The notes: generated by a model from the sequence alone, not told the origin. DNA of 64,000 nucleotides from Shinisaurus crocodilurus (GCA_021292165.1 CM037880.1:27860232-27924231), one strand, 5' to 3'; shown: positions 1 to 11,078, counted from the stretch's first letter. Program-made: numbers and translations.

Positions 1-89
1 GCCTGGTGCAGCAGCATCGTGCTGCTTTCTACTACAGCTGTACAAATATAACATGAGAACTAGAGATCATATGATGCTTTGCAACTCAC

Positions 90-249
90 CAATTTGTAGC
101 TCTGGGTATACTTCATAAAGGCACCAGTCCATATTGCAGTCACAGTGGGTTTTTTCAAAGAGATGGTCCAAGACATCACGTGCCACTTGCCGTTCATCCA
201 CCATCAGCGACTTTGTGCTGTTATCATTCATGTGCACCTTGACAACAAG
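90..249 (-). CDS. APBB1IP: APBB1IP coding exon: start of Ras-association domain
   Basis: A 160-nt exon (53 codons plus 1 nt). The acceptor is CCCCAG just right of 249 and the donor is GTGAGT left of 90. The peptide starts LVVKVHMNDNSTKSLMVDE and continues to a HCDCNMDWCLYEVYPELQI segment. That is the ubiquitin-like Ras-association (RA) fold of the RIAM/lamellipodin (MRL) family, which binds Rap1-GTP together with the following PH domain. It joins in phase 0 to the exon at 4871-4948. The exon ends one nucleotide into a codon, so the domain continues in the next exon outside the window. Identity rests on near word-for-word agreement with remembered RIAM sequence. Confidence 0.95.
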
Positions 250-439
250 CTGGGGAGAGAATAATAGATGAGTCAGTTAATTTCAGCACATACTGAAAGG
301 CTACTGTGCCCAAGAATCTGCTTGGGCTGATAAAGGCTGAAGATTTTACCAATTCAAATGCATCATGTATTGAAAACTGGAACTGGCAAAATAATGCATC
401 GTGGGACCATTACCAATCCAACAACCCACCCTCCTTTCC

Positions 440-1230
440 CATTTCTTTTTTTTTTTTAATGTATATTTTTTATTGAATAGGTTTTTAAAGTTTTATAACA
501 ATGTCCACAATACTAACAAACACAAATTCACCAATAACCAAACAAAAGGGGAGTGGAGAGTGGAAAGGAAGGCCTGTGGCTTACGCTGGCTCAGCTTGTC
601 TGAGCGTGGAAAGCTAAGCAGGGTCAGGCCTGGTTGTTACTTGGATGGGAGACCCCCTCCTCTAGTTTCCTGCATTGAGCAGGGGGTTGGACTCGATGGC
701 CTTGTAGGCCCCTTCCAACTCTATGATCTATGAAATCTATGAAAATCTATGAAAGTGTGCTGGACAGGGATACCCTTAAAGGAAATAATATAAACAAGGT
801 TATTCATTATATCATCAGGTGAAGAATATATCCAGGTGAGTCTACATGTAAGATTATAAAAATTCATATCCCTTGGCCCAAGTCTTATTTATTTATTAAT
901 ATTTATAGACTGCTTTATCTGCTAAAAAGCCATCAAGCCTTAAACAAAGGCCTCTATATATGATGGCCAGATCTTCAGAAATGTGTTTATACATTACAAC
1001 AGCTGTTGGTAAGAGGTGTGCTTAGGCACCAAACTTGCAATCAGATCTTATGCCCACTGGTGTATAGAGGGTGGACATTGGTCTTTCCAATGTTGTGATG
1101 TGTCTTTTAGCCACCGAGATGGCCCAAATGAGCCACTTCCGGTGTCTATCAGAAAAACTCCACAGTGTGGGAACATAATTCATTAATACATGTACATCAT
1201 TAAACCTAAATGATGTTTCTAAAAGAAGAC
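440..1230 (-). repeat. L1-like 3' end (minus), split by a 5S-derived SINE
   Basis: A poly-T run at about 447-458 followed by ATTTTTTATTGAATAGG-type sequence is the reverse complement of an L1 3' end. It resembles the A-rich 3' end of the L1 at 29246-30731. The element resumes after the SINE at 571-760, through about 1200. No coding capacity is visible. Family by resemblance only. Confidence 0.45.
571..760 (+). repeat. 5S-rRNA-derived SINE with CR1-like tail, copy 1
   Basis: The head contains GGAAAGCTAAGCAGGGTCAG, CTGGTT and ACTTGGATGGGAGACC, the internal promoter half of vertebrate 5S rRNA. The tail GGTTGGACTCGATGGCC ... CTTCCAACTCTATGATC equals the 3' tail of the CR1 copies in this window. 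It ends in short ATCTATGAA repeats. A Pol III SINE mobilised by CR1 machinery is the natural reading. Confidence 0.85.
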
Positions 1231-1904
1231 TGAGGAGAACAGAAATCTCTCACCAGAAGGATACAACATGAGGGGAACTCCACTCAATACGTACCAAGGA
1301 GGCCTCCTCCTTCCTGCATTGCCAACAGAGTGGTTACTACTAGTAAGATTTTTCCAATATAGCTTGAGGAGTATCCAATAAACCCTAAAAACCAATTTCT
1401 GTTGGATCAATCTAAAGTTGTTGAACAGATATCCACCCAAACACAGGTCCAGCAGCATTCCGTTTCGAGCAGCACTTGAAATTTTTTTGTCCCTGACGGA
1501 CGGTACCGGTATATGCCGAAACGTGTTGGGCAATAAATATTTCGGTAGGCACCTGAGATTTTTTCTCTTCCATTTTTTTAACCCTACATAGCAGCCTCAT
1601 AAAAACTCGGAGAACTTTCCTGCTTTCCCTCTCTTCCTAATAACTGGATCTTTTGTCCTCCCTCTTGTAGAGATAAGAGAAAATCTTGCCACAATTCAGA
1701 GATCAAAGTTTTGAATTTCAAACTTAATTTTTTTCATTTGATTTTGAGCAATATTTTAAAGAGACTAAAATTTTAAAAATTTGCTGATAAATGTTAAGAC
1801 AAAGGCTTGGACCTGAACTAAGTTACCTGCACTTAGTTCTCATTGAAATCAATGGATTTTAAGTCATTGCTAACTTGTCACACTGGGACCTAAGATCAAC
1901 TAAC

Positions 1905-1913
1905 AGCATAATC

Positions 1914-1981
<68 letters not shown>

Positions 1982-2050
1982 TGAGAAGTAAGGCTCATTG
2001 AGTTCAATGGGGCTTACTCCCAGATAAGTGAGTACAGGACTGCAGCCTTA
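1905..2050. repeat. Squamate-type MITE copy with internal (TC)n(TA)n(CA)n microsatellite
   Basis: The right half reads GAGTTCAATGGGGCTTACTC ... GGACTGCAGCC, the common AGTAAGYCCCATTGA family repeated across this window. A compound microsatellite, (TC) 1913-1937, (TA) 1938-1960 and (CA) 1961-1980, has replaced or expanded its middle. Confidence 0.7.
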
Positions 2051-2292
2051 ATATGGATCCAACCCAATGATGTTAAGAACCAACTTGCAAAATTGTATAC
2101 TTTTACAAATTGGGAGTTCCCCCAAAATACAATAGTATCCATAATTGGACATGTTGAAAAATCAGTGTTTTTTTCTTATTAAAAGCTGTTATCATGTACC
2201 TTCATACCTGGGACCATGCCTTATAGAGCTCTTTCCTCTGTAATAACCCCTTCAGGAAAGCCCTGTTGCATGTGTAGATCTGATTAGCAGAG

Positions 2293-3010
2293 TTGTTATT
2301 ATTATTGTTGTTGTTACTGTTGTTAATTTCATTTCTATACCGCCCAATAGCTGATGCTCTCTGGGTGGTTTACAACAATTCATAAAAAACACAAGCCACA
2401 AATACAATAAAACAGGATAAAATTCCAATATCCAAAATGTAAAACACAATTTAAAACAATTTGAGCAGCTAAACACAATTTCAAAACAAGTAGACTGACA
2501 TAGTAGATTGACATAAATGCCCCCATATGCCATTAAATGTGGCATATGGCGTAGTGGAGTCAGTGTGGCGTAGTGGTGAGTGTGCTGGCCTGGGACTCGG
2601 GAGATCCGGGTTCTAGTCCCCACTCAGCCATGAAACCCACTGGGTGACTTTGGGCCAGTCACTGACTCTCAGCCTAACCTACCTCACAGGGTTGTTGTGA
2701 GGATCAAATGGAGAGGAGGAGGAAGATAATGTAAGCTGCCTTGGGTTCCTTGCAGGAAAAAAGGGTGGGGCATAAATATAATAAATAAAATAAATAAATA
2801 AAATTAAATGCCACTGAGTGCCTTGGAGAAGTGGGCAGTCTCAACCTGGTGCCGAAAGGATAACAAAGTTGGTGCTAGCCAGGCCTCAGTGGGGAGATCA
2901 TTCCATAATCGGGGGGGGGGGCACCACTGAGAAGGCCCTCCTGCTTGTTGCCACCCTCCGAGCCTCCCTCGGAGGTGGCACTTGAAGGAAGGCCTCAGAT
3001 GTTGATCATC
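2293..3010 (-). repeat. L2-like LINE 3' region (minus), split by a tRNA/MIR-like SINE
   Basis: It opens with the complement of an L2-type 3' tail (TTTCTATACCGCCCAATAGC). After the SINE at 2540-2802 it carries CACTGAGAAGGCCCTCCTGC-type sequence shared with the other L2-like copies at 18200-18895 and 24678-25060. The two halves are joined by the SINE's target duplication. A G-run lies at about 2911-2920. Confidence 0.65.
2540..2802 (+). repeat. tRNA-derived MIR-like SINE, copy 1, with 8-bp target duplication
   Basis: The head has a tRNA-type B box (GGTTCTAGTCC) after GTAGTGGTGAGTGTGCTGG. The core TGGGTGACTTTGGGCCAGTC resembles the CORE region of MIR. The tail GTAAGCTGCCTTGGGTTCC ... GCATAAAT resembles an L2 3' end. 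The flanking copies of ATTAAATG (2532-2539 and 2803-2810) are the target-site duplication inside an older L2-like element. Confidence 0.8.
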
Positions 3011-3016
3011 ATGTCC

Positions 3017-3120
3017 AGGTAGATTCAGGTTGGCAGTTATACTATCTCAATATTACTTACTAAAAAAAAGGTAGATTCAGGTTGGCAGTTATACTATCTC
3101 AATATTACTTACTAAAAAAA
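3017..3120. repeat. Tandem duplication, 52-bp unit, two copies
   Basis: Two adjacent, essentially identical 52-bp units start at 3017 and 3069 (both begin AGGTAGATTCAGG and end in an A-run). Lack of divergence points to a recent slippage or duplication event. Confidence 0.9.
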
Positions 3121-3627
3121 AGGCACCTACACAAAGACTTTAATATAACAGGTGGGTCTTTTGTCTTGAATAACCACAAAGGCTGTTAATTATTTACATA
3201 GCACTTTTCACATATAAACTGCTTTGCACATGTAGACCATGTTTGTTTTTACTACAGCCACCTAAAATTGGTGCCAATTATTACTTGCTTAAGTATTAGA
3301 AAGGTTCACTTCTAGCACTTCATTATCTGAAACAAACAACATGCAGTTTTTTGCAAAGAAAAAAGAGAAGTGTTTTGGGGAAGAGGCTTCATAAATAACT
3401 GTAGACAGACATGGAACTCGAACTGTCTTTTTTTGGAAATGTCAGGAAATATTGCTACAGTTCTATTAAACCCTAATTTTAAATTGTTTGCATCCACCGC
3501 TTTTGCATTGCAGAAGGAACCCTCCTAAAACAGAAGTAGATGAAGGAAATCAAGAAAGAACAGACCTTGCATTTGCCCGCATTTTGCCTTTATTGTAAAA
3601 AGCAAGGAGGTTTGAGGAACTAACAGG

Positions 3628-3722
3628 GCAATCCTATGCACATCATCTACTCAGAAGATTAAGTCCTATCGAGTTCAATGGAGCTTACTCCCAGGTAAGT
3701 GAGTATAGGACTGTAGCCTGAC
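3628..3722. repeat. MITE of the AGTAAGYCCCATTGA family
   Basis: It starts GGGCAATCCTATGCAC and ends GGACTGTAGCC, with the half-palindromic core GAGTTCAATGGAGCTTACTC. This short non-coding family is scattered through the window, with further copies at 1905, 9400, 14172, 37443, 38560, 39350 and 45720. Confidence 0.7.
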
Positions 3723-4104
3723 TACAATCTTATACCCACATAGCTATATTTTAAGTACAGTACTGGAAGGAAGTTGTATTTTAGACACTGGAAATGAAGT
3801 TTTTCACATTGGGCAGAATCCAACAGGGCGTGTACGCCCCCACTGATTCCCTTCCACAAGTGGTGGGTCCTGTCAATTCTGTTGCGAAGGGGGACCCACC
3901 ACTTCTGCAAGGAAGATTTGGTGCTTCCTAGCTCATTCCTGGAAGGAGCTGCGCTGACCTGCCTCCTTCCAGAAATGAGCATTTCTGCTCATTTTGTGTT
4001 GCCCTGGCAGTGCTAAATTGCCATTTCACAAGCGGTGAGGGCTGCTTGCGCAATGGACTTGGCGGGGCAGAAGAGAATCAGCAGGGGCAGAAGCACCCTG
4101 TTGG

Positions 4105-4278
4105 AGTCATAGATTTCATAGATCATAGAGTTGGAAGGGGCCTACAAGGCCATCGAGTCCAACCCCCTGCTCAATGCAGGAAACTAGAGGAGGGGGTGTC
4201 TCCCACCCAAGTAACAACCAGGCCTGACCCTGCTTAGCTTTCCACACTCAGACAAGCTGAGCCAGCGTGAGCCACAAA
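4105..4278 (-). repeat. 5S-rRNA-derived SINE with CR1-like tail, copy 2
   Basis: Reverse orientation. It runs from the CR1-like tail (ATAGAGTTGGAAGGGGCC) through the 5S-like part (GACCCTGCTTAGCTTTCC) to the GAGCCAGCGTGAGCCAC head. Full length compared with copies 1, 3 and 4. Confidence 0.85.
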
Positions 4279-4399
4279 CACCAACAACTAACCTGTTTTC
4301 ACTATGTTTTTCTGTTAAAATGGTATTCCCCCCTGCTTCTTCCAAGGAGCTCGAGATGACTCCTGTCCAGTGTCCCTGGTCTGCAACCACAACTAGCAG

Positions 4400-4595
4400 C
4401 TGCTGGATTCTGCCTTCTGTTGTTCTAATTGATTGTTGTTTGATTGCATTATTTCTTTAATGGATTTTAATTGTTTTATTGTATATTTTATTGTTGTGGT
4501 TTTGTTTTTCATTTGTTTTGTAAACATCCCTGCGATAAACATTTATGAAGGGTGGTTTTAAATTCGTTGAATAAAAAAATACATAAATAACAGTG
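4400..4595 (+). repeat. L2-like LINE 3' tail (plus)
   Basis: T-rich sequence (TTTTATTGTATATTTTATTG) leads to ATAAACATTTATGAAGGG ... AATAAAAAAATACATAAATA, the usual L2 3' end with short AATA-type repeats. Only the untranslated tail is present. Confidence 0.6.
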
Positions 4596-4870
4596 GGAGA
4601 ACTGAATTTTTATGGAAAACAAGCATTACCAATCTGATATATTTACTTCTTTTTGAACATTTGTTTGTGGTCTGGACATAACGGCCACTAGTTTCAGTCC
4701 TTAAAAGTACTGTTTTAGCTCACTCTGTACTGAAATAATCAATTTATAATAATTTTTTTAAAAAAACAGAGGAAAAAGTACATGAAACAAGTCAATATCA
4801 CTGACTGTAATAAAATGGCTGCATTAAACTATTAGGATTTGGATGGCAATAATTTACACAAATATACTAC

Positions 4871-4948
4871 CTTTTTAACTTTGGCTTCCTTCAGTTTTTC
4901 TAGTGCAAGTTTAATTTTGTCAGCTTTTGCTTGTGTTTCTTGCTCTTC
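4871..4948 (-). CDS. APBB1IP: APBB1IP coding exon: charged coiled segment before RA domain
   Basis: A 78-nt, 26-codon exon of phase 0 at both ends. The acceptor is TTTCAG right of 4948 and the donor is GTAGTA left of 4871. The peptide EEQETQAKADKIKLALEKLK plus EAKVKK is a Glu/Lys-rich amphipathic helix. It matches the segment that precedes the RA domain in RIAM and lamellipodin and is thought to pack as a short coiled coil. Because its length is a multiple of three and it is phase 0/0, the exon could be skipped without a frameshift. Confidence 0.94.
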
Positions 4949-4999
4949 CTGAAAGAAGGAATAAGTAAGAGTGTAAGCCCCCCTTTTAACTGTGCCAGA

Positions 5000-5857
5000 C
5001 GCCAGCCAAGAAATACCCCTTCCCTTTGCAATTTCATGAACATTTTTTCATTTCTTTCCCTTTTTACAATTTTATTTTAGAGGCTTTCTGCTCCTCTCAT
5101 GGGCTTGCACATCACTCCCTTTAAAAATGTCAAAAGGTGACTTCTTCCTCTCCACAACATGGTATATTCTCCCCACTATTACAGCGCCTAATTGATGCTA
5201 TTCTAGCTATTCTTAAACTATATTCGGGTGTATTTCTTGTTATTGTTTTTTGGGGGGGTTTGTGGACCACCATCTTTTCTTACTTTATGACTATTACACA
5301 GAAGGATCTTTCACACACATTTGAAATATTCCTTTCCCAATTGGTTCTCACTTTGTAATCTATTCCTCTCCTCCTGATTCTATTCATCATCCTACCATTC
5401 TGTGTGGCTTTCACTGCAGCCTCTCGTGCTACTGAAGAGGCAAGTTCTTTTTCAGAAAAGTGGCTTGCCTCTTCAGCAGGAAAACTTCAGTGGAAATGTC
5501 AGTTCTTCAGCATTTTCATCTATTTTCATCATGGTCTCGCAACACCTGAAAGTGAAAGAGGCCATTGGAGGTCTCCATATTTCAGCATAAGAACCATTAT
5601 ACTATTCCATGTAGAGCTGCCTCAACATGAAATACACAATATTGTCATTTCTGAACAATATAAACTTTATGGATAGTATTTATGTGAACCCTGTGCAGAG
5701 AAAAACAAACCTTAGAAGACATTTGAATTTCCTTCATCAGGTACTGACATTTGGCTCCTCTAAATTATTTATTTTGCTGTAATGCAAATACCTACAGAAA
5801 CATTTTAAAACAAGAGCCTTAGGAGAGTTTTGAAATGAGATTCTTCTGTTTGATCAC
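5000..5857. other. APBB1IP intron, no recognisable element
   Basis: Between the exons at 4871-4948 and 5858-6165 I see unique-looking AT-rich sequence. Short open frames at 5137-5676 have no recognisable protein features. Confidence 0.4.
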
Positions 5858-6165
5858 CTGAGTGAGTGGTTGAGAAGGAAGGGCTGGGTACATTGAGGGT
5901 GGTGGGGGTGGAAGATCAAAGGCTAGTTCTACAGAGGGTGGTGGTGGTAAGTCACTCTCGACATGTGCATCAGCAATTTTTGGGAGACCTGACTGATACC
6001 GATAAGTGGCCACAGCATCTGCTGAAGGCTGAGTCATGGCAACTTGCTGGTAGCAAGAAGCATCCTTCTGTCCTTGGAATGTGGACTTTTCTACTTCACT
6101 TATGTCTGCTACAAGATCAGCCATTAAAGCATCCAAATCAGTATCTTCCAACGAATTTAAGGATT
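5858..6165 (-). CDS. APBB1IP: APBB1IP coding exon: second talin-binding helix and proline-rich block
   Basis: A 308-nt exon. The acceptor TTAACAG lies right of 6165 and the donor GTGATC left of 5858. It completes a Glu codon begun in the previous exon. The peptide opens SLNSLEDTDLDALMADLVAD, the conserved second talin-binding region of RIAM. A weakly conserved Gln/Ser/Ala-rich stretch follows, then two acidic-proline clusters (SDLPPPPS and FDLPPPPPS) of the kind bound by Ena/VASP EVH1 domains or profilin. The exon ends in phase 0 after LTQ. The open frame runs 15 residues past the donor into the intron before a stop; that read-through is not part of the protein. Confidence 0.95.
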
Positions 6166-6334
6166 CTGTTAAGAAAAAATACAAAATACATCAGAGATCT
6201 TTCCAGTGTTATCTAAGAACATCAGTCATGCTAGTATGATTGGAAGCTCTTCCACAGACTATAATGGCCATTGCTTCTAGCTTTGAGTAAGTCTAAGGGT
6301 TCTAAACCAAGTTGGTAACAAAAGCAAAATTATT

Positions 6335-6560
6335 GAATTCAATCCAGATTTTATGCTGAATCAACTGTGCTGACAGAAGTGGACTCCCCCTTCTCACAGC
6401 AGCCCCTCTAGCTCCCTGAAAATGCTACACAGAGTCAAGAGACCCTGCTGAATGGGTTGAGCTGTGGTGTCGGGGGAGGGGGATCCCCCAAAATTCCATG
6501 AGTGGAGCCCTTCCTCTTGAAGGTCCCTTCTTCTTGTGGAAGGCAGATTCTGTTTCCAAC
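6335..6560. repeat. Unnamed repeat, copy 1 (pair with 11430-11665)
   Basis: It shares with 11430-11665 the order CCAGATTTAT, GAAGTRGACT, CAGCCCCTC, CTGAAAATGCTACA, GTGGTGT, GGAGCCCTTCCTC. Non-coding. Class not determined. Confidence 0.55.
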
Positions 6561-6960
6561 CTATTTTCATAGCACTTTATTATTTTAGCACTTTGGGGAA
6601 TATTGTATTAGATAAATTTGTATATACCTCCTCTCATGAGTATTAAGTGTCAGGCTAAAGTATCGGAACTTGATTTGCATGGAAAAAATGAATTATTCTA
6701 ATAACTGATTACAATATTCAAAGCCAATGGACAGTTTTGGGAACTTATAGGACTTTTTTTAAAAATGTAAACCTTATGCATTCCTCCTTTCAAGACTGGG
6801 CCCAGTTCATTTTACACATTTATTACACATAACAAAACATTCTGAGAAAGAGCAATGGCCATTTATCTTTTTGCTTCTCATATTTTACGCCCCTCACATC
6901 ATGCCACCTCGCTTAAAGGTGCTCTTCATTTCTCCAGCAGGGCAAAATACCAGTACTTAC

Positions 6961-7048
6961 CATTTATATCTTTAAAACCAACTGCAAAATTGAATTCATC
7001 ATTAGATGCTTTTGTGGATGGAGGTTGGAGAGTTTCCACTCCCAAACT
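6961..7048 (-). CDS. APBB1IP: APBB1IP coding exon: linker after the first talin-binding helix
   Basis: An 88-nt exon (29 codons plus 1 nt). The acceptor TTTATCAG lies right of 7048 and the donor GTAAGTAC left of 6961. The peptide starts SLGVETLQPP and ends EFNFAVGFKDIN, matching the human arrangement SLGV-DTLPPP...GFKDLN. It links the two talin-binding helices. Phase 1 at its 3' end pairs with the two leading bases of the 5858-6165 exon to make the Glu of NES. The flanking introns are 0.8 kb on the 3' side and 5.6 kb on the 5' side. Confidence 0.94.
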
Positions 7049-7318
7049 CTGATAAAGAAGAAAAAGAAATATCACTGTCACTTTTCACAGGTGTTGGTTG
7101 TGTTAAAAATTAGGTCTTTAAAGTTTCCTAAGATCAGAAATATGCTTCTGCTGGGTTGGTTCTTCTACACAGAAAGTGAATTGTTTTACGATTGTAAGAT
7201 TGTAGTCCTATAATCCTTTTCTCCAGGATATCTTCCCCCAGCTTTAACATCAAACACGTTTTGAGGGATGCCTCACATGCTACAGCAATAAATGACTTTT
7301 GGATTGTTTATTTATCAT

Positions 7319-7441
7319 GGGTTGGATCCACATTTAGTCAGACTTACAGTAATCAATGGGACTTAGGTTAGTCATTATAGAGTTAGGTCCCATTGATTTC
7401 AATGGGTCTACTCTAAATATGACTAAATCTGGATCCAACCC
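7319..7441. repeat. Palindromic MITE, GGGTTGGATCCA termini
   Basis: It begins GGGTTGGATCCACATTTAG and ends CTAAATCTGGATCCAACCC, a near-perfect inverted repeat about 123 bp overall, with AATGGGTCTACTC in the centre. A diverged relative is at 54850-54985. Confidence 0.8.
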
Positions 7442-7621
7442 CCTGTGTCCAAGGTGAACACCATAGAGAGAAGATAAACACATATGAAAGCCTGTAGGGC
7501 ACATTGGCAAAGAAGCTTTGGCCAATTATGGCTCCCAAGTGAGTGTATATCATGTCCCTCTTCTCCAGAGGTTACAGTGCTTACTGCAGAAACACTCCAT
7601 GGAGAAATGGGAGCTTGTGGG

Positions 7622-8110
7622 AACATAAGAACCACCCTGCTGGATCAGACAAAAGGCCTATCTGGTCCATCATTCTGTTCACACATTGACCAACCAGATG
7701 CCTATGGGAAGCACACAAGCAGGACATGAGTGCAATATTATAGCACCCTCCTGAGTATGTTCCCCAGCAACTGATATGCAGAGCAGAGGCATACTATCTC
7801 TGATATTGGAGGTAACATATAACCTAGTAGCCATTGAAACCTTATCCTCCATGGGTTGTATCCAATGTTGATTTAACATGTCCCATTCATTTCAATGGGT
7901 CTACTCTAAGTAGGACTAACATTGGATACAACCCCCTGAATTTGTCTAATCCCCTTTGAAAGCCATCCAAATCGGTGGCCATCACTACATCTTGTGATAG
8001 TAAATTTCACAGTTTATGCGCTGTGTGAAGAAGTACCTCCTTTTGTGTATCCTAAATCTCCCACCATTCAGCTTCATTGGATTATGACACAGCTTCTAGT
8101 ATTGTGAAGG
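7622..8110 (-). repeat. CR1-like LINE 3' fragment (minus), with a MITE inserted
   Basis: It contains ACATAAGAACCACCCTGCTG and GATCAGACAAAAGGCCTATC at the 3' end and TGTGAAGAAGTACCTCCTTT towards 5'. It corresponds in reverse to the plus-strand mosaic at 50700-51860. A palindromic MITE (GGGTTGTATCC...GGATACAACCC) interrupts it at 7854-7938. Confidence 0.65.
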
Positions 8111-8859
8111 TGGGATAAAAATATTTACTGTAACTTGTAAACAGCCCCATAAATGCTGATTCACTGAGGAAGAAGGCCCTTGGACAGGATCCAGCCAGTG
8201 CTGCTCCCTCCCTTGCATTGTGATGGGGAAAATTCAAGTACTTTTGGTAAAGCATTTCCATCAATAACAACATTCAGAGAGAGAATCTGGCATCTTGGTC
8301 CTAAGCATATGCCAACAGGTGGGTTTGCACAACATGGTAAGCCAGATCGGGTGCATCGCAGGTAGGGTGCGCACCCTGCCTCCCTCTTCTCACCACTCGG
8401 TCCTCCCGCAGGTATCCCACGGGCTACCAGCGGGAGTGGGGAGAGGAGGGAGCAGGGATTGCTGACCGCCTTCACCCCAGCTCATGAGTAGACCTTGCGA
8501 GCCACGGTGTCGCTCATGAGCAAGCTGCCTCTGCCAATGTTAGCAGCAGCACCATCCTACCATGCAGTGTGGCTCCTCCCATCCGGCACCGCAGCCACTC
8601 ATCACCACACATGTCCCCTGCCCTCACAAGTGGGAGTGATGACTGGCGGTGCCGCCACAGTCTCTGCTGTACACTGCTGCTCCAGACCCTGAACTGGGCT
8701 TGAGGTGGCAACACACAGCGGAGATCAGGGAAGCCGATGACAGCTGCCCCCAAGTGCTGCTTGGGCACTTGGGGGGGGGGGGCTGTCATCAGCGCTCGCC
8801 CAGAGCTGCTTGGCAAGAGTGGCAAGGGGATTTTGCTGCTCTTGCCAAGAGGCTCTGTA

Positions 8860-9115
8860 GTAGTTTGGGTTACCCCTGGGCTTTTCGTGTCATCTTTTCG
8901 GGTTTGGGTGACACGGCAAGCCCAGGGGTGGCTACTAAATCCTACAACAAGCCACGGCCTCCCAGGGTGGCTTATAAGCCCAGAAGCTGGGTTTATAAGC
9001 CACCCTGAATAAGCCACCCTTATAAGCCACCCTGAACCCTGGTGGGTTCACATGATACAACAAGCCCCCCTGGCTTATAAGCTAGGGGGGTGTCATGTCA
9101 TGTGAACCCAGTCAA
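8860..9115. repeat. Palindromic repeat rich in TTATAAGCCACC motifs
   Basis: Several direct copies of ATAAGCCACCCT lie at 8968-9033. TGGGTTCACATGA near 9040 pairs with TCATGTGAACCCA near 9100. Likely a MITE related to the GTTCAGACAACACGATAACC family at 47405. Overlapping open frames on both strands here are not genes. Confidence 0.55.
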
Positions 9116-9399
9116 TGTAACACTCCCATCTCATCACTGGGGTAATGTTATATTTCAGTGTTTTGGGCTAGCATGTATTGATTTTCAAGTGCCTTAAGGG
9201 CCAATCACACATTTCACATATCTGTTTTTGTTTTACTTTTAAATAGCAGGCATAGGGAGGGGGGATCAGGACCATTGTGTGCCAATAGCAGCCTCCCTCC
9301 CAGGGTAAATAGCAGCTTCAGATCACACTTCTCCCACATCTTATCTAGTTTGACCCTTAGAGTTGGGCTGTCAAAACCATAAGTGTATGCAACATGTAG

Positions 9400-9490
9400 T
9401 GCAATCCTATACATATCTACTCAGAAGCAAGTCCCATTAAATTCAATGGGGGTTACTTATAGTAAAATGTATGTATGATTGCAGCCTTAA
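9400..9490. repeat. MITE of the AGTAAGYCCCATTGA family
   Basis: It starts GTGCAATCCTATACATATC and ends GATTGCAGCC, with the core AAGTCCCATTAAATTCAATG. Confidence 0.7.
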
Positions 9491-10462
9491 AACAAACACC
9501 CAACCCTCTCTTGTCTGTAATCCTCACACAGGTAAAACATAGCTCAAGCACAACTAACTGGAAAAGGTGGCCTTTTCCCCCAAGAAAATGCGTGGAAATT
9601 TCTGATCCCTCTAATTTATTTCTCAGGTAACTTCTCCTTCCCAAAATATTAGATTGTCATATATTTTCCCATACTAAAAACAGGAATGGTAGTTGATGAG
9701 ATGAAAACACCACTTCCTCTTTAAAGCTAACATTTAGGAGAATGAGGAAACTGATAAAATCAGAGGAAGATGATTTTGATAAAGGGAATCAAAATTAACA
9801 TAACTGACAAAGATGACAAACCACCCTTTTTGTTTGTTTTTGTTTTACTATGCACCATTTCAAGCTAGTTCCCTTAATATTATAAATCTGTGCTTGGACA
9901 AGCTTAAATAAACTGGTGAGCTGAACATCAGTTGCAGGCTGATGCTCAAAAAGCTAATGAGATCAACACTACAGTGTTTGTTTGTCATGAACTGGTCTTT
10001 TGTTGCTGCACAAGCAAGCTGGAGGATCGCAGTACAGACTCAGTGTGATGATTACTGTAATGATGTCTTGGATGTGCACTGAAGTGATGTCTGTATGGGA
10101 TGCTCCTGTTGTCTTTTGCAAGCTTCACACTATATCTGAGCAGCAGCTGCAAGAGGCATACACAAGTAGTATGCAGCATCTCCAATGTGCACACTGGGGC
10201 TCTTCCCTCAGAGGACTCATTCAGTTTCATCTATAAACAGGTAAATACTCTGGGTGCATAACAGGTAACTCAGTGCACATACAGAACATTTCCCTAGACA
10301 GAAAAGAAAGGGAAGCTGCTGGATACATTTTGAATTGTGCCCACACAGCTTATAATTCACATTTAAATGTCAGGTATAAAACAAGAATTGAGAGGAAAAA
10401 TTATTCAAAGCAAGGGAAAAGGTCTAAAAAAACATGAAATGGTACAACTGCCCTCCCTCCAC

Positions 10463-10882
10463 AAGGAGAAAACAGAGAAGCTTAAAAAATAAAAGTGAAA
10501 TGTAGATAATACAATGGCTTGCAAAAGTCCATTCTAGCAGGAATCTGTAGGGCTGATTATGTTCATGAAGGAGCAATCCAATTAGCAAGTGAGTACCTAC
10601 GGTACATTTCCATGGATAGTTGATCAGCACTGCCTCCAGACAGCAGCATCACAATACAGATTTGTTGGGGAAAGCATAGCTAGATCAAATCCAAGCACTG
10701 ATCCCTTCCACCGGGGGAAAAAACCACTTGTTGGCAGGTATCCACTTGCTAACTGGATTGCTCCTTATGAATATAATATCTGAATCAGCTCTACAACTCC
10801 TGCTAGAATAGACTTTTGCAATCCATTATTTTGTCTACATCTCCCATTTATTTTTTTAAACTTCCTCCTCTGTTTTCTCCTT
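10463..10882. repeat. Foldback element with long inverted arms
   Basis: The left arm, 10463-10598 (starting AAGGAGAAAACAGAG, containing TTGCAAAAGTCCATTCTAGC), pairs with the reverse complement of the right arm, 10735-10882. By eye the arms share long blocks at roughly 80-85 percent identity. A loop of about 136 bp separates them. There is no transposase. The right end abuts the tRNA SINE at 10883. The element lies in APBB1IP intron sequence. Confidence 0.75.
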
Positions 10883-11078
10883 TAGGAACATAGGAAGCTA
10901 CCTTACACCAAGGCAGACCACTGGTCCACCAAGCTCAGTATTGTCCACACTGACTGGCAGTGACTCTCCAGGGTTTCAGGCAGGGTTTTCTCCCAGCCCT
11001 ACATGGAGATGCCAGGGATCGAACCTGGGGCCTTCTGCATGATTAGGCATGTGCTCTGCCACTAAGCTATGGTTCTTC
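10883..11078 (-). repeat. tRNA-derived SINE, copy 1
   Basis: Reverse orientation: AACATAGGAAGCTACCTTAC at its 3' end, then the B-box complement GGGATCGAACCTGGGGCC and the A-box region CTCTGCCACTAAGCTATGG. Same family as 20282-20450 and 61335-61530. Confidence 0.85.

Noticed and set aside
571..760. 5S rRNA gene
   Set aside because: Only the internal-promoter half resembles 5S, and it is fused to a CR1 tail; several dispersed copies exist, so it is a SINE.
2540..2802. tRNA gene
   Set aside because: The A/B-box head does not fold into a full cloverleaf by eye and is followed by a CORE/L2 tail, so it is a SINE. The same applies at 10883, 20282, 47100 and 61332.
8514..9017. 167-codon minus-strand frame
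   Set aside because: Falls in GC-rich repeat sequence with competing frames on both strands; no domain, and the C-terminal part is the TTATAAGCCACC repeat.
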